Shown piece by piece: positions 6,355 through 14,685 of a DNA stretch of 17,489 bases. The stretch comes from Thermodesulfobacteriota bacterium (GTDB lineage: Bacteria; Desulfobacterota; S145-22): the NCBI GenBank assembly GCA_024763435.1, contig JANTFN010000008.1, positions 1 to 17,489 of the forward strand, given 5' to 3'. The translations under genes and the position numbers were made by a program. The notes beneath the pieces are model-generated. The model ran no database searches. It saw nothing but the letters and a program-made list of their open reading frames with translations, and was not told the origin of the DNA. Position 1 is the stretch's first letter. Each line of letters opens with the position of its first letter.

Positions 6355-7926
6355 ATGGCCTTAAATATTGTGCTTGTTTTATTATATCTCATCGTTATTT
6401 TCTATCTTGGATACAAGGGCTGGCGCGAAACACAAACCGCCTCTGATTATATGATTGCCGGAAGGGAAATTAACCCCTATGTCATGGCCATGTCTTACGG
6501 GGCAACCTTTATCAGCACCTCGGCCATTGTGGGTTTTGGGGGGGCCGCGGCGCTTTTTGGTTTCAGTGTCATCTGGCTGACCTTCCTGAATATCTTCGTT
6601 GGTATTTTCATCGCGTTTGTCTTTTTCGGGAAACGCACGCGAAAAATGGGCCGGCGGCTTGATGCCCATACCTTTCCAGAAATTCTCGGCATGCGGTTTG
6701 AATCACGTTTTATCCAGGGATTTTCGGCGCTTGTCATCTTTCTGTTTCTTCCTGTCTATGCCGCCGCGGTACTTATCGGCATTTCCAGATTTATTGAAGT
6801 TTCCCTCCATATTCCTTACTGGGCGGGGTTACTTGGATTTTCCGTTATCCTCGCCCTCTATGTCATCTGGGGCGGGTTAAAAGGCGTCATGTATACCGAT
6901 GCCCTGCAGGGAACCCTGATGTTTGTCATGATGATTATTCTCATCGCGTTTACCTACTCTCATCTCGGGGGTGTCGGCCACGCGCATCAGGCATTAACGG
7001 ATATGGCAAATCTTGTTCCGGCAAAACTTAAAGCACTCGGGCACATGGGATGGACCGCCTCGCCGAAGTCGGGATCACCGCTCTGGTGGATTGTCTATTC
7101 CACCATCGTTTTCGGTGTCGGTATTGGCGTGCTGGCGCAGCCGCAACTCTCCGTCCGTTTTATGACGGTTAAGAACGACGCATCGTTGAACCGCGCGGTT
7201 CTTGTCGGCGGTATTTTTATCCTCGCCATGACCGGTATCGCTTTTACGGTTGGTCCGCTTTCCAATGTTTTGTTCTTTCAAAAATTCGGGAAGATTTCCA
7301 TTGCCATGGCCGGAGGAAATATCGATAAGGTTATCCCGCTTTACATCTCGAAGATAATGCCGGGCTGGTTTGCCACCCTCTTTTTACTTGCCATGCTGGC
7401 AGCAGCCATGTCTACCCTGAGCTCACAATACCATGTCGGCGGGACCTCGCTTGGCAGGGATTTTTATGAAAGGGGCCTCGGGAAAACGAGCGGCGGCGAA
7501 ATCACCGCAACCCGCTTTGGTGTGGGTCTTACCATCCTGTTCACAATTATGTGGGGCCTGTTTCTGCCGCCCAGCGTTATTGCCATTGCCACGGCCTTCT
7601 TTTTTGGGCTTTGTTCTTCGACCTTCCTCCCCATGTACACCGCCGCCCTTTTCTGGAAACGGGTCACGCGGAAGGGAGCCATTACAAGCATGGTCGGCGG
7701 TTTTGCCGTCAGCTTCTTCTGGCTGCTTTTTGTGCATAAGAAAGAGGCCGCTGCCATTGGCCTGTGCAAGGCCCTCACGGGCAAGGTTACCCTTCTGGGC
7801 TACCCGTGGGTTGTGGTCGATCCCAATCTTATCGCCCTGCCAATTTCCATCATCTTAATTATTATCGTCAGCCTTATGACGCCGCGCATGGATGATGAAC
7901 ATGTTGAGAAATGTTTTGACTGGTAA
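6355..7926 (+). CDS. Sodium:solute symporter (SSS family)
   Basis: This 523-residue inner-membrane transporter has about 13 hydrophobic segments and is expected to couple Na+ entry to import of a small solute. The first core helix has SYGATFISTSAIVGFGG (47-63), a typical SSS TM1 stretch. The region around AAMSTLSSQYH (350-360) matches the TM8 segment that supplies the second sodium site, with Ser353, Thr354, Ser356 and Ser357 as candidates, followed by SLGRDFYER (365-373). The substrate is not readable; monocarboxylates, pantothenate and amino acids are all known for the family. Gaggagaaaa (6341-6350) is the ribosome binding site. It is probably co-transcribed with the small membrane protein upstream. 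A heptamer repeat and a convergent terminator follow the stop. Confidence 0.93.
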   Translation: MALNIVLVLLYLIVIFYLGYKGWRETQTASDYMIAGREINPYVMAMSYGATFISTSAIVGFGGAAALFGFSVIWLTFLNIFVGIFIAFVFFGKRTRKMGRRLDAHTFPEILGMRFESRFIQGFSALVIFLFLPVYAAAVLIGISRFIEVSLHIPYWAGLLGFSVILALYVIWGGLKGVMYTDALQGTLMFVMMIILIAFTYSHLGGVGHAHQALTDMANLVPAKLKALGHMGWTASPKSGSPLWWIVYSTIVFGVGIGVLAQPQLSVRFMTVKNDASLNRAVLVGGIFILAMTGIAFTVGPLSNVLFFQKFGKISIAMAGGNIDKVIPLYISKIMPGWFATLFLLAMLAAAMSTLSSQYHVGGTSLGRDFYERGLGKTSGGEITATRFGVGLTILFTIMWGLFLPPSVIAIATAFFFGLCSSTFLPMYTAALFWKRVTRKGAITSMVGGFAVSFFWLLFVHKKEAAAIGLCKALTGKVTLLGYPWVVVDPNLIALPISIILIIIVSLMTPRMDDEHVEKCFDW

Positions 7927-7933
7927 TATTCAG

Positions 7934-7961
7934 GTAGAAGGTAAAAGGTAGAAGGTAGAAA
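7934..7961. repeat. Heptamer repeat, four copies (GTAGAAG)
   Basis: There are four tandem heptamers: GTAGAAG, GTAAAAG, GTAGAAG, GTAGAAA. This is the reverse complement of the CTTCTAC unit found at 255-289 and 11242-11297. It starts eight bases after the symporter stop codon, in the 3' untranslated region. Two of the four copies carry one substitution. Confidence 0.85.
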
Positions 7962-8049
7962 ACTGAAGGGAAGGCAATATTAAGCGGGCATTTCTATTCA
8001 GTTGCCTGAGAACCTTTTGCCATTGTTTCTTCGATTTGTTTATTAAAAA

Positions 8050-8081
8050 AATCCCGTCAGGAACAATTTCCTGACGGGATT
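8050..8081 (-). terminator. Rho-independent terminator of the minus-strand operon
   Basis: A perfect 14-bp stem (8050-8063 with 8068-8081) encloses a four-base loop CAAT. Read on the minus strand, the stem is followed by a run of six or more Us, because AAAAAA lies at 8045-8050 on the plus strand. It sits 25 bases after the stop of the acyl-CoA ligase gene. It may also act on transcripts from the converging symporter gene, although its plus-strand T-tract is poor. Confidence 0.9.
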
Positions 8082-8106
8082 AATCGTTTCAACCTCGCTT
8101 TCAAAA

Positions 8107-9684
8107 TCAGGGGGTCGGAACTGTGGACTTCTTCCCGACATACTGAACCCTTAATTTTGGTTTTTCTATCTTGCCGCTCGGGTTTCTGGGGACATTTGAA
8201 AAGACAATTTTTTCCGGCCATTTGTATTTTGCCAGGCCGCCTTCCTTGCAAAAATCGACAACTTCCTGCTCTGTCATGGACTCGCCGGGATGGAGCTGAA
8301 TAACGGCCATCGCAATTTCCACCAGCCTTTCATGGGGATATCCAATTACGGCGACATCCGCAATCTTGGGGTGTTTGTGGAGATAATCCTCAATCTCGGC
8401 GGGGAATATGTTTTCTCCCCCTCGAATAATCAGGTCTTTCTTTCTGTCCGCGATATAGTAATAGCCATCCTCATCTTTCCTGACCAGGTCCCCCGTGTAT
8501 AAAAACCCGTCTTTAATTGTCTTGGCTGTCATTTCAGGGTTCTTATAATATTCCTTCATAAGGCGCGGGGCCTTGAAAATAAGTTCGCCTACTTCACCAA
8601 CGGGAACTTCCTTGCCCTCAAAGTCCACCACCTTGGCCTCGACGCCAAAGGTCGGCTTCCCGATGGAGCCTGGCTTGTCCAGAACATCCTCGTCATACAG
8701 GTTAAAGGAGCCGCCCCCGCCACCTTCCGTAATCCCGTAAATATTCCCTGTCTTAAAAGGCAGGAGCCGTTTCATATCCTCAAACAAGCTGTGAGGCACC
8801 GGCTGCGCGCCGATGACAACATAACGCGTGCTGGAAAAGTCATAATTAGAGAGGTCAATTTCTCCCCGTTTGACGGCTTCAACTGAATCAGACATCGTGG
8901 GAACCGTAACCCAGCCACTTGTCACCTTTTCCTGTGAAATCGTATCTAAGAGATATTTAGGGTTGTTGAGCTCAAGCAGGGTGACAATTTTACCCCCCGC
9001 CATATAACTGGGGAAAGAAAGGAACATACTGCCACTGTGATAAAACGGGTGCGCCGCAAGATAGGTTGTTTCGTATCCATCGTTGTAAGTCAGGCCAACC
9101 GCGGTGCCAATCTGGAACAAGGTCTTGTGCGCCTGACAAACCGGTTTCGGTTTTCCCGTTGTGCCGGAGGTAAACATCAGTTCCGCCATATCATCATCAT
9201 CCACCTCTACCATGATATCCTCAGCGCTGGCCTTCATAACTTCTTCGTAAGCGGTCATGTCGTCCGGGACATTGTCTCCAATACAGATATAATTTTGAAT
9301 ACTCGTCATCCTCTCCTGAGCGGGTTGGACCTTGGGGAGAAAGCCATCGCTGAAAATAAAGGCCTTTGGCGCCGTTGCGTTTGCAGCAAACTCGATATCC
9401 TGCGCCGCGAAACGAAAATTTAAGGGGATGACGGCTGCGCCTGTCTTTAAAATTCCAAAATAAGTGACATACCATTCCACACTGTTCATTTGAAGGTGCA
9501 TGACACAGTCGCCGGGTTGAATATCAAACTTATCTCTGAGAAAATTTGCCACCCTGTTGGTTTGCTCGTTAAATTCCTTCCAGGTCAGCGAGCGGCGGAG
9601 ATTTTTCGAAGGCGTTAATTCAATAAAAAACTCCTCGTCCGGGTATTTTATGGCGTTAATCCTTCCAAAATTCGCGAAATTCAT
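8107..9684 (-). CDS. AMP-forming acyl-CoA ligase (fatty-acyl-CoA synthetase-like)
   Basis: This 525-residue enzyme of the ANL superfamily would activate a carboxylic acid with ATP to an acyl-adenylate and then a CoA thioester. The phosphate-binding loop TSGTTGKPK is at 172-180. The A5 motif YGITEGGG (316-323) contributes to the acyl pocket, and the Gly-rich run after it is unusual. YTGD (396-399) and the hinge region DRKKDLIIRGGENIFPAEIE (413-432) are intact, and the catalytic Lys505 lies in PSGKIEKPK (502-510). No signal peptide is seen, so it is cytosolic. CAGGAGGT seven bases upstream fixes ATG 9684. It lies downstream of a Liv transporter and an MFS permease. The substrate (fatty, aromatic or other acid) is not determined, and a long-chain acyl-CoA ligase name would be over-precise. 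Confidence 0.92.
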   Translation of the reverse strand: MNFANFGRINAIKYPDEEFFIELTPSKNLRRSLTWKEFNEQTNRVANFLRDKFDIQPGDCVMHLQMNSVEWYVTYFGILKTGAAVIPLNFRFAAQDIEFAANATAPKAFIFSDGFLPKVQPAQERMTSIQNYICIGDNVPDDMTAYEEVMKASAEDIMVEVDDDDMAELMFTSGTTGKPKPVCQAHKTLFQIGTAVGLTYNDGYETTYLAAHPFYHSGSMFLSFPSYMAGGKIVTLLELNNPKYLLDTISQEKVTSGWVTVPTMSDSVEAVKRGEIDLSNYDFSSTRYVVIGAQPVPHSLFEDMKRLLPFKTGNIYGITEGGGGGSFNLYDEDVLDKPGSIGKPTFGVEAKVVDFEGKEVPVGEVGELIFKAPRLMKEYYKNPEMTAKTIKDGFLYTGDLVRKDEDGYYYIADRKKDLIIRGGENIFPAEIEDYLHKHPKIADVAVIGYPHERLVEIAMAVIQLHPGESMTEQEVVDFCKEGGLAKYKWPEKIVFSNVPRNPSGKIEKPKLRVQYVGKKSTVPTP

Positions 9685-9697
9685 CTTTCCACCTCCT

Positions 9698-9742
9698 GTT
9701 AAAAATTAACACTTTTTCACGCGTGGATATCCCTGCACGTGA
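9698..9742. promoter_or_regulatory. Palindrome cluster in the ligase leader
   Basis: Between the promoter and start of the ligase gene lie four palindromes: GTTAA-AAA-TTAAC (9698-9710), CACGCGTG (9719-9726), GGATATCC (9725-9732) and CACGTG (9737-9742). The first abuts the ribosome binding site, so a bound protein could block translation or transcription. The first resembles GTTAA-A-TTAAC at 15964-15974 in front of livK. Operator function is inferred. Confidence 0.4.
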
Positions 9743-9770
9743 CGACGAATTAGACTTATAACATACGTTG

Positions 9771-9799
9771 TTTTTACCACGCAAGCAGCCATGTGTCAA
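9771..9799 (-). promoter_or_regulatory. Promoter of the acyl-CoA ligase gene
   Basis: On the minus strand, a perfect TTGACA (9799-9794) is followed by a 17-base spacer and TAAAAA (9776-9771), preceded by TGG as an extended -10. Transcription would start near 9764, giving a leader of about 80 bases. The ligase could therefore be expressed separately from the upstream MFS and Liv genes. Confidence 0.5.
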
Positions 9800-9917
9800 T
9801 ATTTAAAACGGGATACTTTACGCCTCCTTCCCTTTTACTTAAACCATAAAGATGGAAAGGGAATATTTTAATCCACATATTCCGTCAATGACACGGATGC
9901 AGGCCATTGAAGACTCT

Positions 9918-11180
9918 TTACAAAGCTGTCACTTTTGCTTCACGGACAAAAACATACCCGGCAACACCGATAAGGGCCGCCACAAAACAAAATCGGAAAC
10001 CCCATATAAAACCCTGTAATGTCATAATATTACCGCCGGATACCTGTTTGATAAAAGCCCCTATGCCATGCTGGAAGGTCGCCGCGCCGATCATGGTAAA
10101 GAAGTTCACCCCGGTCATTGCAAGACCGGAAACCCCGGCGGGCATCAGCTCTTTGATGTTGGCATACATAACCCCGCCACAGGAGGTAAAAAAGCCCATC
10201 CCGGCAAAAGAGGCCAGAAGCAGCCATTCAGGGAGGCTGTTCGTATAAAAACAGAGTGGCAGCATCATAAGGCTGTAACCGGCCATTCCTATGACAACCA
10301 CCTTCTTTCTGCTTTTGAAAATCCTGTCCGAAAAGTGCCCAATCAATGGACTGCCGACAATAAAACCCAGCGGGAATGCCAGAAGGAAATTCCCTGTTTT
10401 TACAAGGGAAAATTGATAGACCGTTATTAAAAATGGCCCCGCCCACAATGCCGAAATAGCGACATAAGTCCCGTAGCGAACATAGGTTGTGAGGGCAATC
10501 AGCCAGAAGCTCGGGTGTCGAAAAACAAAAAGAAAGTCACGTGCTGAAGGGCGGTTTTCCAGCTCATCCCTGAGCGTCACAGTTTCCACGCCCTTACCAG
10601 CAAGAACCGGCTTTTCTCTGACTATTTTTATAATCAAGAAAACAATTAAGAGATGGCATGCCGCCAGACCGTAGAATGCGGCACGCCACCCGGCTGTTTT
10701 AACAACCACGGCAAGAGGGGTTGTCGCAGCCATAACTCCCAGGGTTCCCACGGATAAAATCAGACCGGAGGCCGTGGCAAAGCTGTTTTTCGGAAACCAG
10801 TTAATGAGAAGTTTTAACACGCCCATCAGCGCGCAGGCCATTCCAATGCCAATCAGGGCCCTGCCCACCAGGGCCATCGCAAAATTATGGGCGCTGGCAA
10901 AGATAAGTGCCCCCGCCAGGCCGACAAATGCGAGAAGGACCAGGGTCCTTTTTGCCCCGAAGAGGTCCAGGGCGACTCCCATTGGGAGCTGCACCAGGGC
11001 AAACGCGTAGAAAAAAATGGCGCTTAAAAGCCCCAGGCCCCGTGCGTTCAGTCGCAGGTCCTTCATGATATCTATCGCGATAACGGCTGATGAACTCCTG
11101 TAAAATTGTGACAGCAGGAACAGCAACCCCAGAGGCACGAACATCCATATTATTTTTGAAAATCGGCTCAATATTTTCAT
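9918..11180 (-). CDS. Major facilitator superfamily transporter
   Basis: This 420-residue permease has about 12 hydrophobic segments. The loop between helices 2 and 3 has GVALDLFGAKRT (68-79), which matches MFS motif A (Gly-x3-Asp-x2-Gly-x-Lys/Arg). The N-terminal region FYRSSSAVIAIDIMKDL (26-42) resembles organic anion and metabolite-proton symporters of the MFS. The substrate cannot be told from the sequence. ATG 11180 has no clear Shine-Dalgarno sequence; an alternative is Met13, also without one. The gene follows livF by 163 bases that contain the heptamer repeat, and precedes the ligase by 233 bases. Its position between an importer and a CoA ligase suggests organic acid transport, by inference. 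Confidence 0.88.
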   Translation of the reverse strand: MKILSRFSKIIWMFVPLGLLFLLSQFYRSSSAVIAIDIMKDLRLNARGLGLLSAIFFYAFALVQLPMGVALDLFGAKRTLVLLAFVGLAGALIFASAHNFAMALVGRALIGIGMACALMGVLKLLINWFPKNSFATASGLILSVGTLGVMAATTPLAVVVKTAGWRAAFYGLAACHLLIVFLIIKIVREKPVLAGKGVETVTLRDELENRPSARDFLFVFRHPSFWLIALTTYVRYGTYVAISALWAGPFLITVYQFSLVKTGNFLLAFPLGFIVGSPLIGHFSDRIFKSRKKVVVIGMAGYSLMMLPLCFYTNSLPEWLLLASFAGMGFFTSCGGVMYANIKELMPAGVSGLAMTGVNFFTMIGAATFQHGIGAFIKQVSGGNIMTLQGFIWGFRFCFVAALIGVAGYVFVREAKVTAL

Positions 11181-11241
11181 GAAGTAAAGATTAGACGGTT
11201 ATGAAAAAGTTTTTAATATGAAGGCGCGCTTAGTGTTTTTC

Positions 11242-11318
11242 CTTCTACCTTCTACCTTCTACCTTCTACCTTCTACCTTCTACCTTCTACCTTCTACCTT
11301 TTTCCTTTTTCCTTTTTC
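11242..11318. repeat. Heptamer array, (CTTCTAC)8 then (CTTTTTC)3
   Basis: Eight exact copies of CTTCTAC (11242-11297) run in phase into three copies of CTTTTTC (11298-11318), so eleven heptamers keep one period while the sequence changes at two positions. The array lies between livF and the MFS gene. The period of seven and lack of unique spacers exclude CRISPR. Related arrays are at 255-289 and 7934-7961. Confidence 0.95.
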
Positions 11319-11343
11319 CTGTTCAAGCAGCATCGGCCTAACA

Positions 11344-12051
11344 TCAAATTCCGAGAAAAACCTCTTTAACCTCTTTGTTAAGGAGTAATTCCTCGGACTT
11401 TCCCTCCATCATAACCCGTCCGGTTGATAGAACATAGCCATAATCCGAATTAGCCAGGGCCAGATGGACATCCTGTTCCACAATAAAAACCGTGGTTCCC
11501 TGTTTATGAATTTCCTTAACAATATCAATTAAATCATCAACAATCAGGGGGGCAAGCCCAAGAGACATCTCGTCCACAAGCAGGAGAGATGGATTTCCCA
11601 TCAGACCTCTGGCCATGGCACACATCTGCTGCTCTCCCCCCGAAAGACTCCCCGCCTTCTGCTTGCTGCGTTCTTTCAGCCGTTCAAAAATACCATACAT
11701 CCGGTCAAGGTCTTTTTGCAATTCAGGGTCTTTCCCTCTGCGGTAGGCGCCCATGAGTAAATTCTCCTCAACCGTCATATCAGGAAACAGGCGCCGTCCC
11801 TCGGGCACATGCACAATCCCGCGATTTACAATATCTTTAGAGGAGAGCTGCGTCAGAACCTCACCGTTAAAGATAATTTCACCACTCATGGGTCGAATCA
11901 ACCCGGAAATTGTTTTAAGCAGAGTGGTCTTTCCGGCGCCATTCGCGCCTACAAGCGAGACAATCTTGCCCTTTTCTACTTCAAAACTGACATCCCAGAG
12001 AACCTGAACATCTCCATAGCCGACATTCAGATTTTTGACCTCTAAGAACAT
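11344..12051 (-). CDS. livF: Branched-chain-type ABC transporter ATPase LivF
   Basis: This is one of two cytoplasmic ATPases powering the Liv-type importer. Walker A GANGAGKT is at 35-42, the signature SLSGGEQQ at 135-142, and Walker B LLLVDE at 156-161. It has the LivF features HVPEGRRLFPDMTVEENL (81-98) and VEQD (191-194). At 235 residues it has the usual LivF length. AGGAGG upstream of ATG 12051 is a clear ribosome binding site. It starts eight bases after the livG stop, as the last gene of the livKHMGF cluster. The Liv family also carries urea, amides and aromatic or other organic acids, so the name indicates family, not proven substrate. Confidence 0.95.
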   Translation of the reverse strand: MFLEVKNLNVGYGDVQVLWDVSFEVEKGKIVSLVGANGAGKTTLLKTISGLIRPMSGEIIFNGEVLTQLSSKDIVNRGIVHVPEGRRLFPDMTVEENLLMGAYRRGKDPELQKDLDRMYGIFERLKERSKQKAGSLSGGEQQMCAMARGLMGNPSLLLVDEMSLGLAPLIVDDLIDIVKEIHKQGTTVFIVEQDVHLALANSDYGYVLSTGRVMMEGKSEELLLNKEVKEVFLGI

Positions 12052-12059
12052 ACTGCCTC

Positions 12060-12803
12060 CTATTGAACCAGTTCCTTATATCTTCTCCCAAGATAGGCCT
12101 TGATCACCCGCTCGTCGGCAAGGACATCGTCCGGCTTTCCATCCGCTATTTTCGCGCCGTGATGTAAGACAAAGATTCTGTCGGAAACCCCTTTTATGGC
12201 CCGCATGACGTGTTCAATAACAAGAATGCTGATTCCCTTATCCCGTACCTTTTGAATCAATTCCACGGCCTTGTCAATCTCCGAAAAATTCAAACCGGCC
12301 ATGACTTCATCAAAGAGAATAACTTCAGGCCCCATCGCCAGTGCCTTGGCTATTTCGAGTCTTTTCCGAGACGCGACATTCAGGTCATCGGCACGGCGGT
12401 TTGACATATCCTCTAACCCCACAAATTCCAGGACCTCTTCCGCCCTTTCTATCGATTGTCTGGAACTCAGTGTTTTACCCAGGGCACCAAACATTGCCCC
12501 GACAGATACATTCTCTTTGACGGTCATCCCGGGAAAAGGTTTGACAATCTGATACGTCCGGCTAATCCCCATTCGACCAATTTTGTAAGGTTTATAACCC
12601 GTGATATCCATACCTTTAAAAAAAACCTGGCCGCGTGTTGGCGGATAGGTTCCTGAAATCATATTAATAATCGTCGTCTTACCCGCGCCGTTCGGTCCAA
12701 TAAGCCCAAGAATCTCGCCTTTGTTCAGGACAAAGTCCACCTCGCTGACCGCCCTAAGTCCGCCAAACTCCTTGGTTATTTTTTTTCCCTCTAAAACCGC
12801 CAT
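12060..12803 (-). CDS. livG: Branched-chain-type ABC transporter ATPase LivG
   Basis: This is the second ATPase of the importer (247 residues). Walker A GPNGAGKT is at 36-43, Walker B VILFDE at 161-166, and the H-loop His198 lies in IEH. The family end, with the long C-terminal segment VIKAYLGRRYK (233-243), is present. The signature loop is atypical: where LSGGQ is expected the sequence reads LNVASRKRLEIAKAL (141-155). The reading frame is intact and the rest of the protein is normal, so it is probably a functional variant rather than a broken gene. Its partner LivF keeps a canonical signature. AAGGA precedes ATG 12803 at a loose distance. It lies 14 bases after livM. Confidence 0.94.
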   Translation of the reverse strand: MAVLEGKKITKEFGGLRAVSEVDFVLNKGEILGLIGPNGAGKTTIINMISGTYPPTRGQVFFKGMDITGYKPYKIGRMGISRTYQIVKPFPGMTVKENVSVGAMFGALGKTLSSRQSIERAEEVLEFVGLEDMSNRRADDLNVASRKRLEIAKALAMGPEVILFDEVMAGLNFSEIDKAVELIQKVRDKGISILVIEHVMRAIKGVSDRIFVLHHGAKIADGKPDDVLADERVIKAYLGRRYKELVQ

Positions 12804-12817
12804 ATTAATCAGTCCTT

Positions 12818-13792
12818 TTATACCCTGTGATCACGGATATTTTGCAGCAGGTAGCTAATCCCAAACTTTTTTCGACCGCTGATAATATCCATAATGCCCT
12901 TTGGCGTAAATACGATTGCAAAAATCACGATGGCACCAAAAAACAAGGTGTGCGCAACGAGAAAATAATTTGTTAAAATCTCTGAAATGATCTCTATGCT
13001 CAGGGCACCCAGCAACGGCCCCAGGATGCTTCCTATACCCCCAAAAACCGCCATAACGATCATCTTGACGGTCACGCCCACATCAAAAACAGATTCGGGT
13101 TTGATAAACCCCTGCTGGTAGGCATAAAGACTCCCCGCCAGACCGGAAAAAAAACCACTTAAGGCAAAAGAGGTTATCTTAAACAGGGTCGTATTGACGC
13201 CGAGGGAGTTTGCCGCCTCTTCATCTTCGCGGATGGCGATTAAGCCATATCCCAGTTTCTTTTTGAGAAAAATATACGTTACCACCAGCGTCAAAACCAG
13301 AACCCCCAGCATCATGAAATAGAAAAAGATATACTGGGATTTGACCGAGAGATCCATTACGGGCAGATAGATTCCCGAGTTCCCCTCCGTAATCTCCAGG
13401 TTATCAACCAGGGCCTTCATGGCCTCCGCAACGCCAAGGGTCGCAATGGCAAAATAGTGCCCCTTTAACCTCAAAACGGGCAGCCCTATCAGAATCGCGA
13501 AGATAGCGGCCCCCACACCAGAGGCGGGAAAACCAACCCAGAAGGGAACGCCCCCTTTTTCCATCAATACGGCGGAGACATAGGCCCCAATTCCGAGAAA
13601 AACGACATTTCCAAAAGAGGCATAGCCCGTATAACCCCCAATAATATTCCAGGCACTTGCCAGCACCGCGAACATGAGGGCGTTTGTAACAAACCTGATA
13701 ATAAAATTCCCGGAGAAAAAAGGGAGGGCTATCCCGATGATGATTAAAATTCCTAAAAAGAGTCCCTTTGTGACGGTTCCTTTTTGCGCCAT
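12818..13792 (-). CDS. livM: Branched-chain-type ABC transporter permease LivM
   Basis: This 324-residue integral membrane permease has about 9-10 hydrophobic segments. The cytoplasmic loop EDEEAANSLGVNTTLFK is the coupling segment that contacts the ATPases, and FGGIGSILGPLLGA is the conserved C-terminal Gly-rich stretch of the LivM family. It pairs with LivH to form the channel. ATG 13792 has AAGGGA upstream, and only six bases separate it from the livH stop. The C-terminus carries a basic tail (SGRKKFG...). Solute specificity resides mostly in the binding protein and cannot be inferred here. Confidence 0.94.
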   Translation of the reverse strand: MAQKGTVTKGLFLGILIIIGIALPFFSGNFIIRFVTNALMFAVLASAWNIIGGYTGYASFGNVVFLGIGAYVSAVLMEKGGVPFWVGFPASGVGAAIFAILIGLPVLRLKGHYFAIATLGVAEAMKALVDNLEITEGNSGIYLPVMDLSVKSQYIFFYFMMLGVLVLTLVVTYIFLKKKLGYGLIAIREDEEAANSLGVNTTLFKITSFALSGFFSGLAGSLYAYQQGFIKPESVFDVGVTVKMIVMAVFGGIGSILGPLLGALSIEIISEILTNYFLVAHTLFFGAIVIFAIVFTPKGIMDIISGRKKFGISYLLQNIRDHRV

Positions 13793-13798
13793 TATCCC

Positions 13799-14659
13799 TT
13801 ACTCGCTTTTCCCCAGGATACCCCTGGGAAGAAAAATCAAAACAAGAACCAGAATCGTAAAACTGATAAAGTTCTCATAAGTGGTCCCAAACCAGTTGCT
13901 GCCAAGGGCCTCGGCGACACCGAGTGTCAGGCCGCCGACAATAGGGCCAAACATGGTCCCCAGACCGCCAATAATCACCACAACAAAGGATTTAAGGGTC
14001 AGGATTCCCCCCATCATGGGGTTAATGGGGAATAAAATAGCCCAGAGTGTTCCCGCGGCGCCCGCAGCGCCGACACCCAGCCCAAAGGTCAGGGCATAGG
14101 TTTTTGCCACATCAACCCCCACAAGCCTCGCGGCATCAAGGTCCTGAGAAGTCGCGCGTATCGACCGCCCAAGGCGGGTTTTGTTCAGGATAAAGTAGAA
14201 AACGCACGCAATAATCAGCGCAATCAGGAACGCCCCGAGGCGGACATAAGGAATTGTCACAAAGTTCCCAATGCTGAAATTTGACGCGCCATAGGGAACC
14301 TGTATCTTTCTGACGTCCGCTGTCCACATGACCAGCGCGAGATTATTGATGAAGATTTCAATTCCAAAGGCAAGGATCAGGGTGATAAAGATGGTCGCGC
14401 GAATGACCAGATTAATCAGATAGCGCTGTATCCCGTAACCAATAACAAAAAGGATAAAAATTGACAAAAAAAGGCTGATAAACGGATCCACCCCGAGAAG
14501 GCTGAAAAACCAGTAGGAGCAGTAGGCTCCCAACATGATAAAGGCGCCATGCGCAATATTGATAATATCCATCACACCCCATATCAGGGACATGCCGAGG
14601 GCCATCAGGGCATACAGCCCACCTTTTAAGATTCCATTGATAATGATTTGAAGCAGCAT
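13799..14659 (-). CDS. livH: Branched-chain-type ABC transporter permease LivH
   Basis: This is the other permease of the Liv-type importer (286 residues, about 8 hydrophobic segments). The N-terminus MLLQIIINGILKGGLYALMA and the following MSLIWGVMDIINIAHGAFIM are highly characteristic of LivH. The coupling loop contains TRLGRSIRATSQD and ARLVGVDVAK. The end has GGLGTMFGPIVGG, another family hallmark. AGAGGG lies before ATG 14659. It is separated from livK by a hairpin (14686-14719) that may lower expression of livH and the genes after it relative to livK. Confidence 0.95.
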   Translation of the reverse strand: MLLQIIINGILKGGLYALMALGMSLIWGVMDIINIAHGAFIMLGAYCSYWFFSLLGVDPFISLFLSIFILFVIGYGIQRYLINLVIRATIFITLILAFGIEIFINNLALVMWTADVRKIQVPYGASNFSIGNFVTIPYVRLGAFLIALIIACVFYFILNKTRLGRSIRATSQDLDAARLVGVDVAKTYALTFGLGVGAAGAAGTLWAILFPINPMMGGILTLKSFVVVIIGGLGTMFGPIVGGLTLGVAEALGSNWFGTTYENFISFTILVLVLIFLPRGILGKSE

Positions 14660-14685
14660 GTTAAAACCCTCTTATCACAAAAGAA

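Noticed and set aside
9860..9883. Hairpin GGAATAT...ATATTCC after the MFS gene as a terminator
   Set aside because: The stem is AT-rich and only 7 bp with a 10-base loop and no proper U-tract on the minus strand.
11242..11318. CRISPR array
   Set aside because: The repeats are seven bases with no unique spacers and there are no cas genes; this is a microsatellite.
12060..12803. livG as a pseudogene because of its atypical signature
   Set aside because: The frame is intact, length is normal and Walker A, Walker B and the H-loop are preserved, so a functional variant is more likely.
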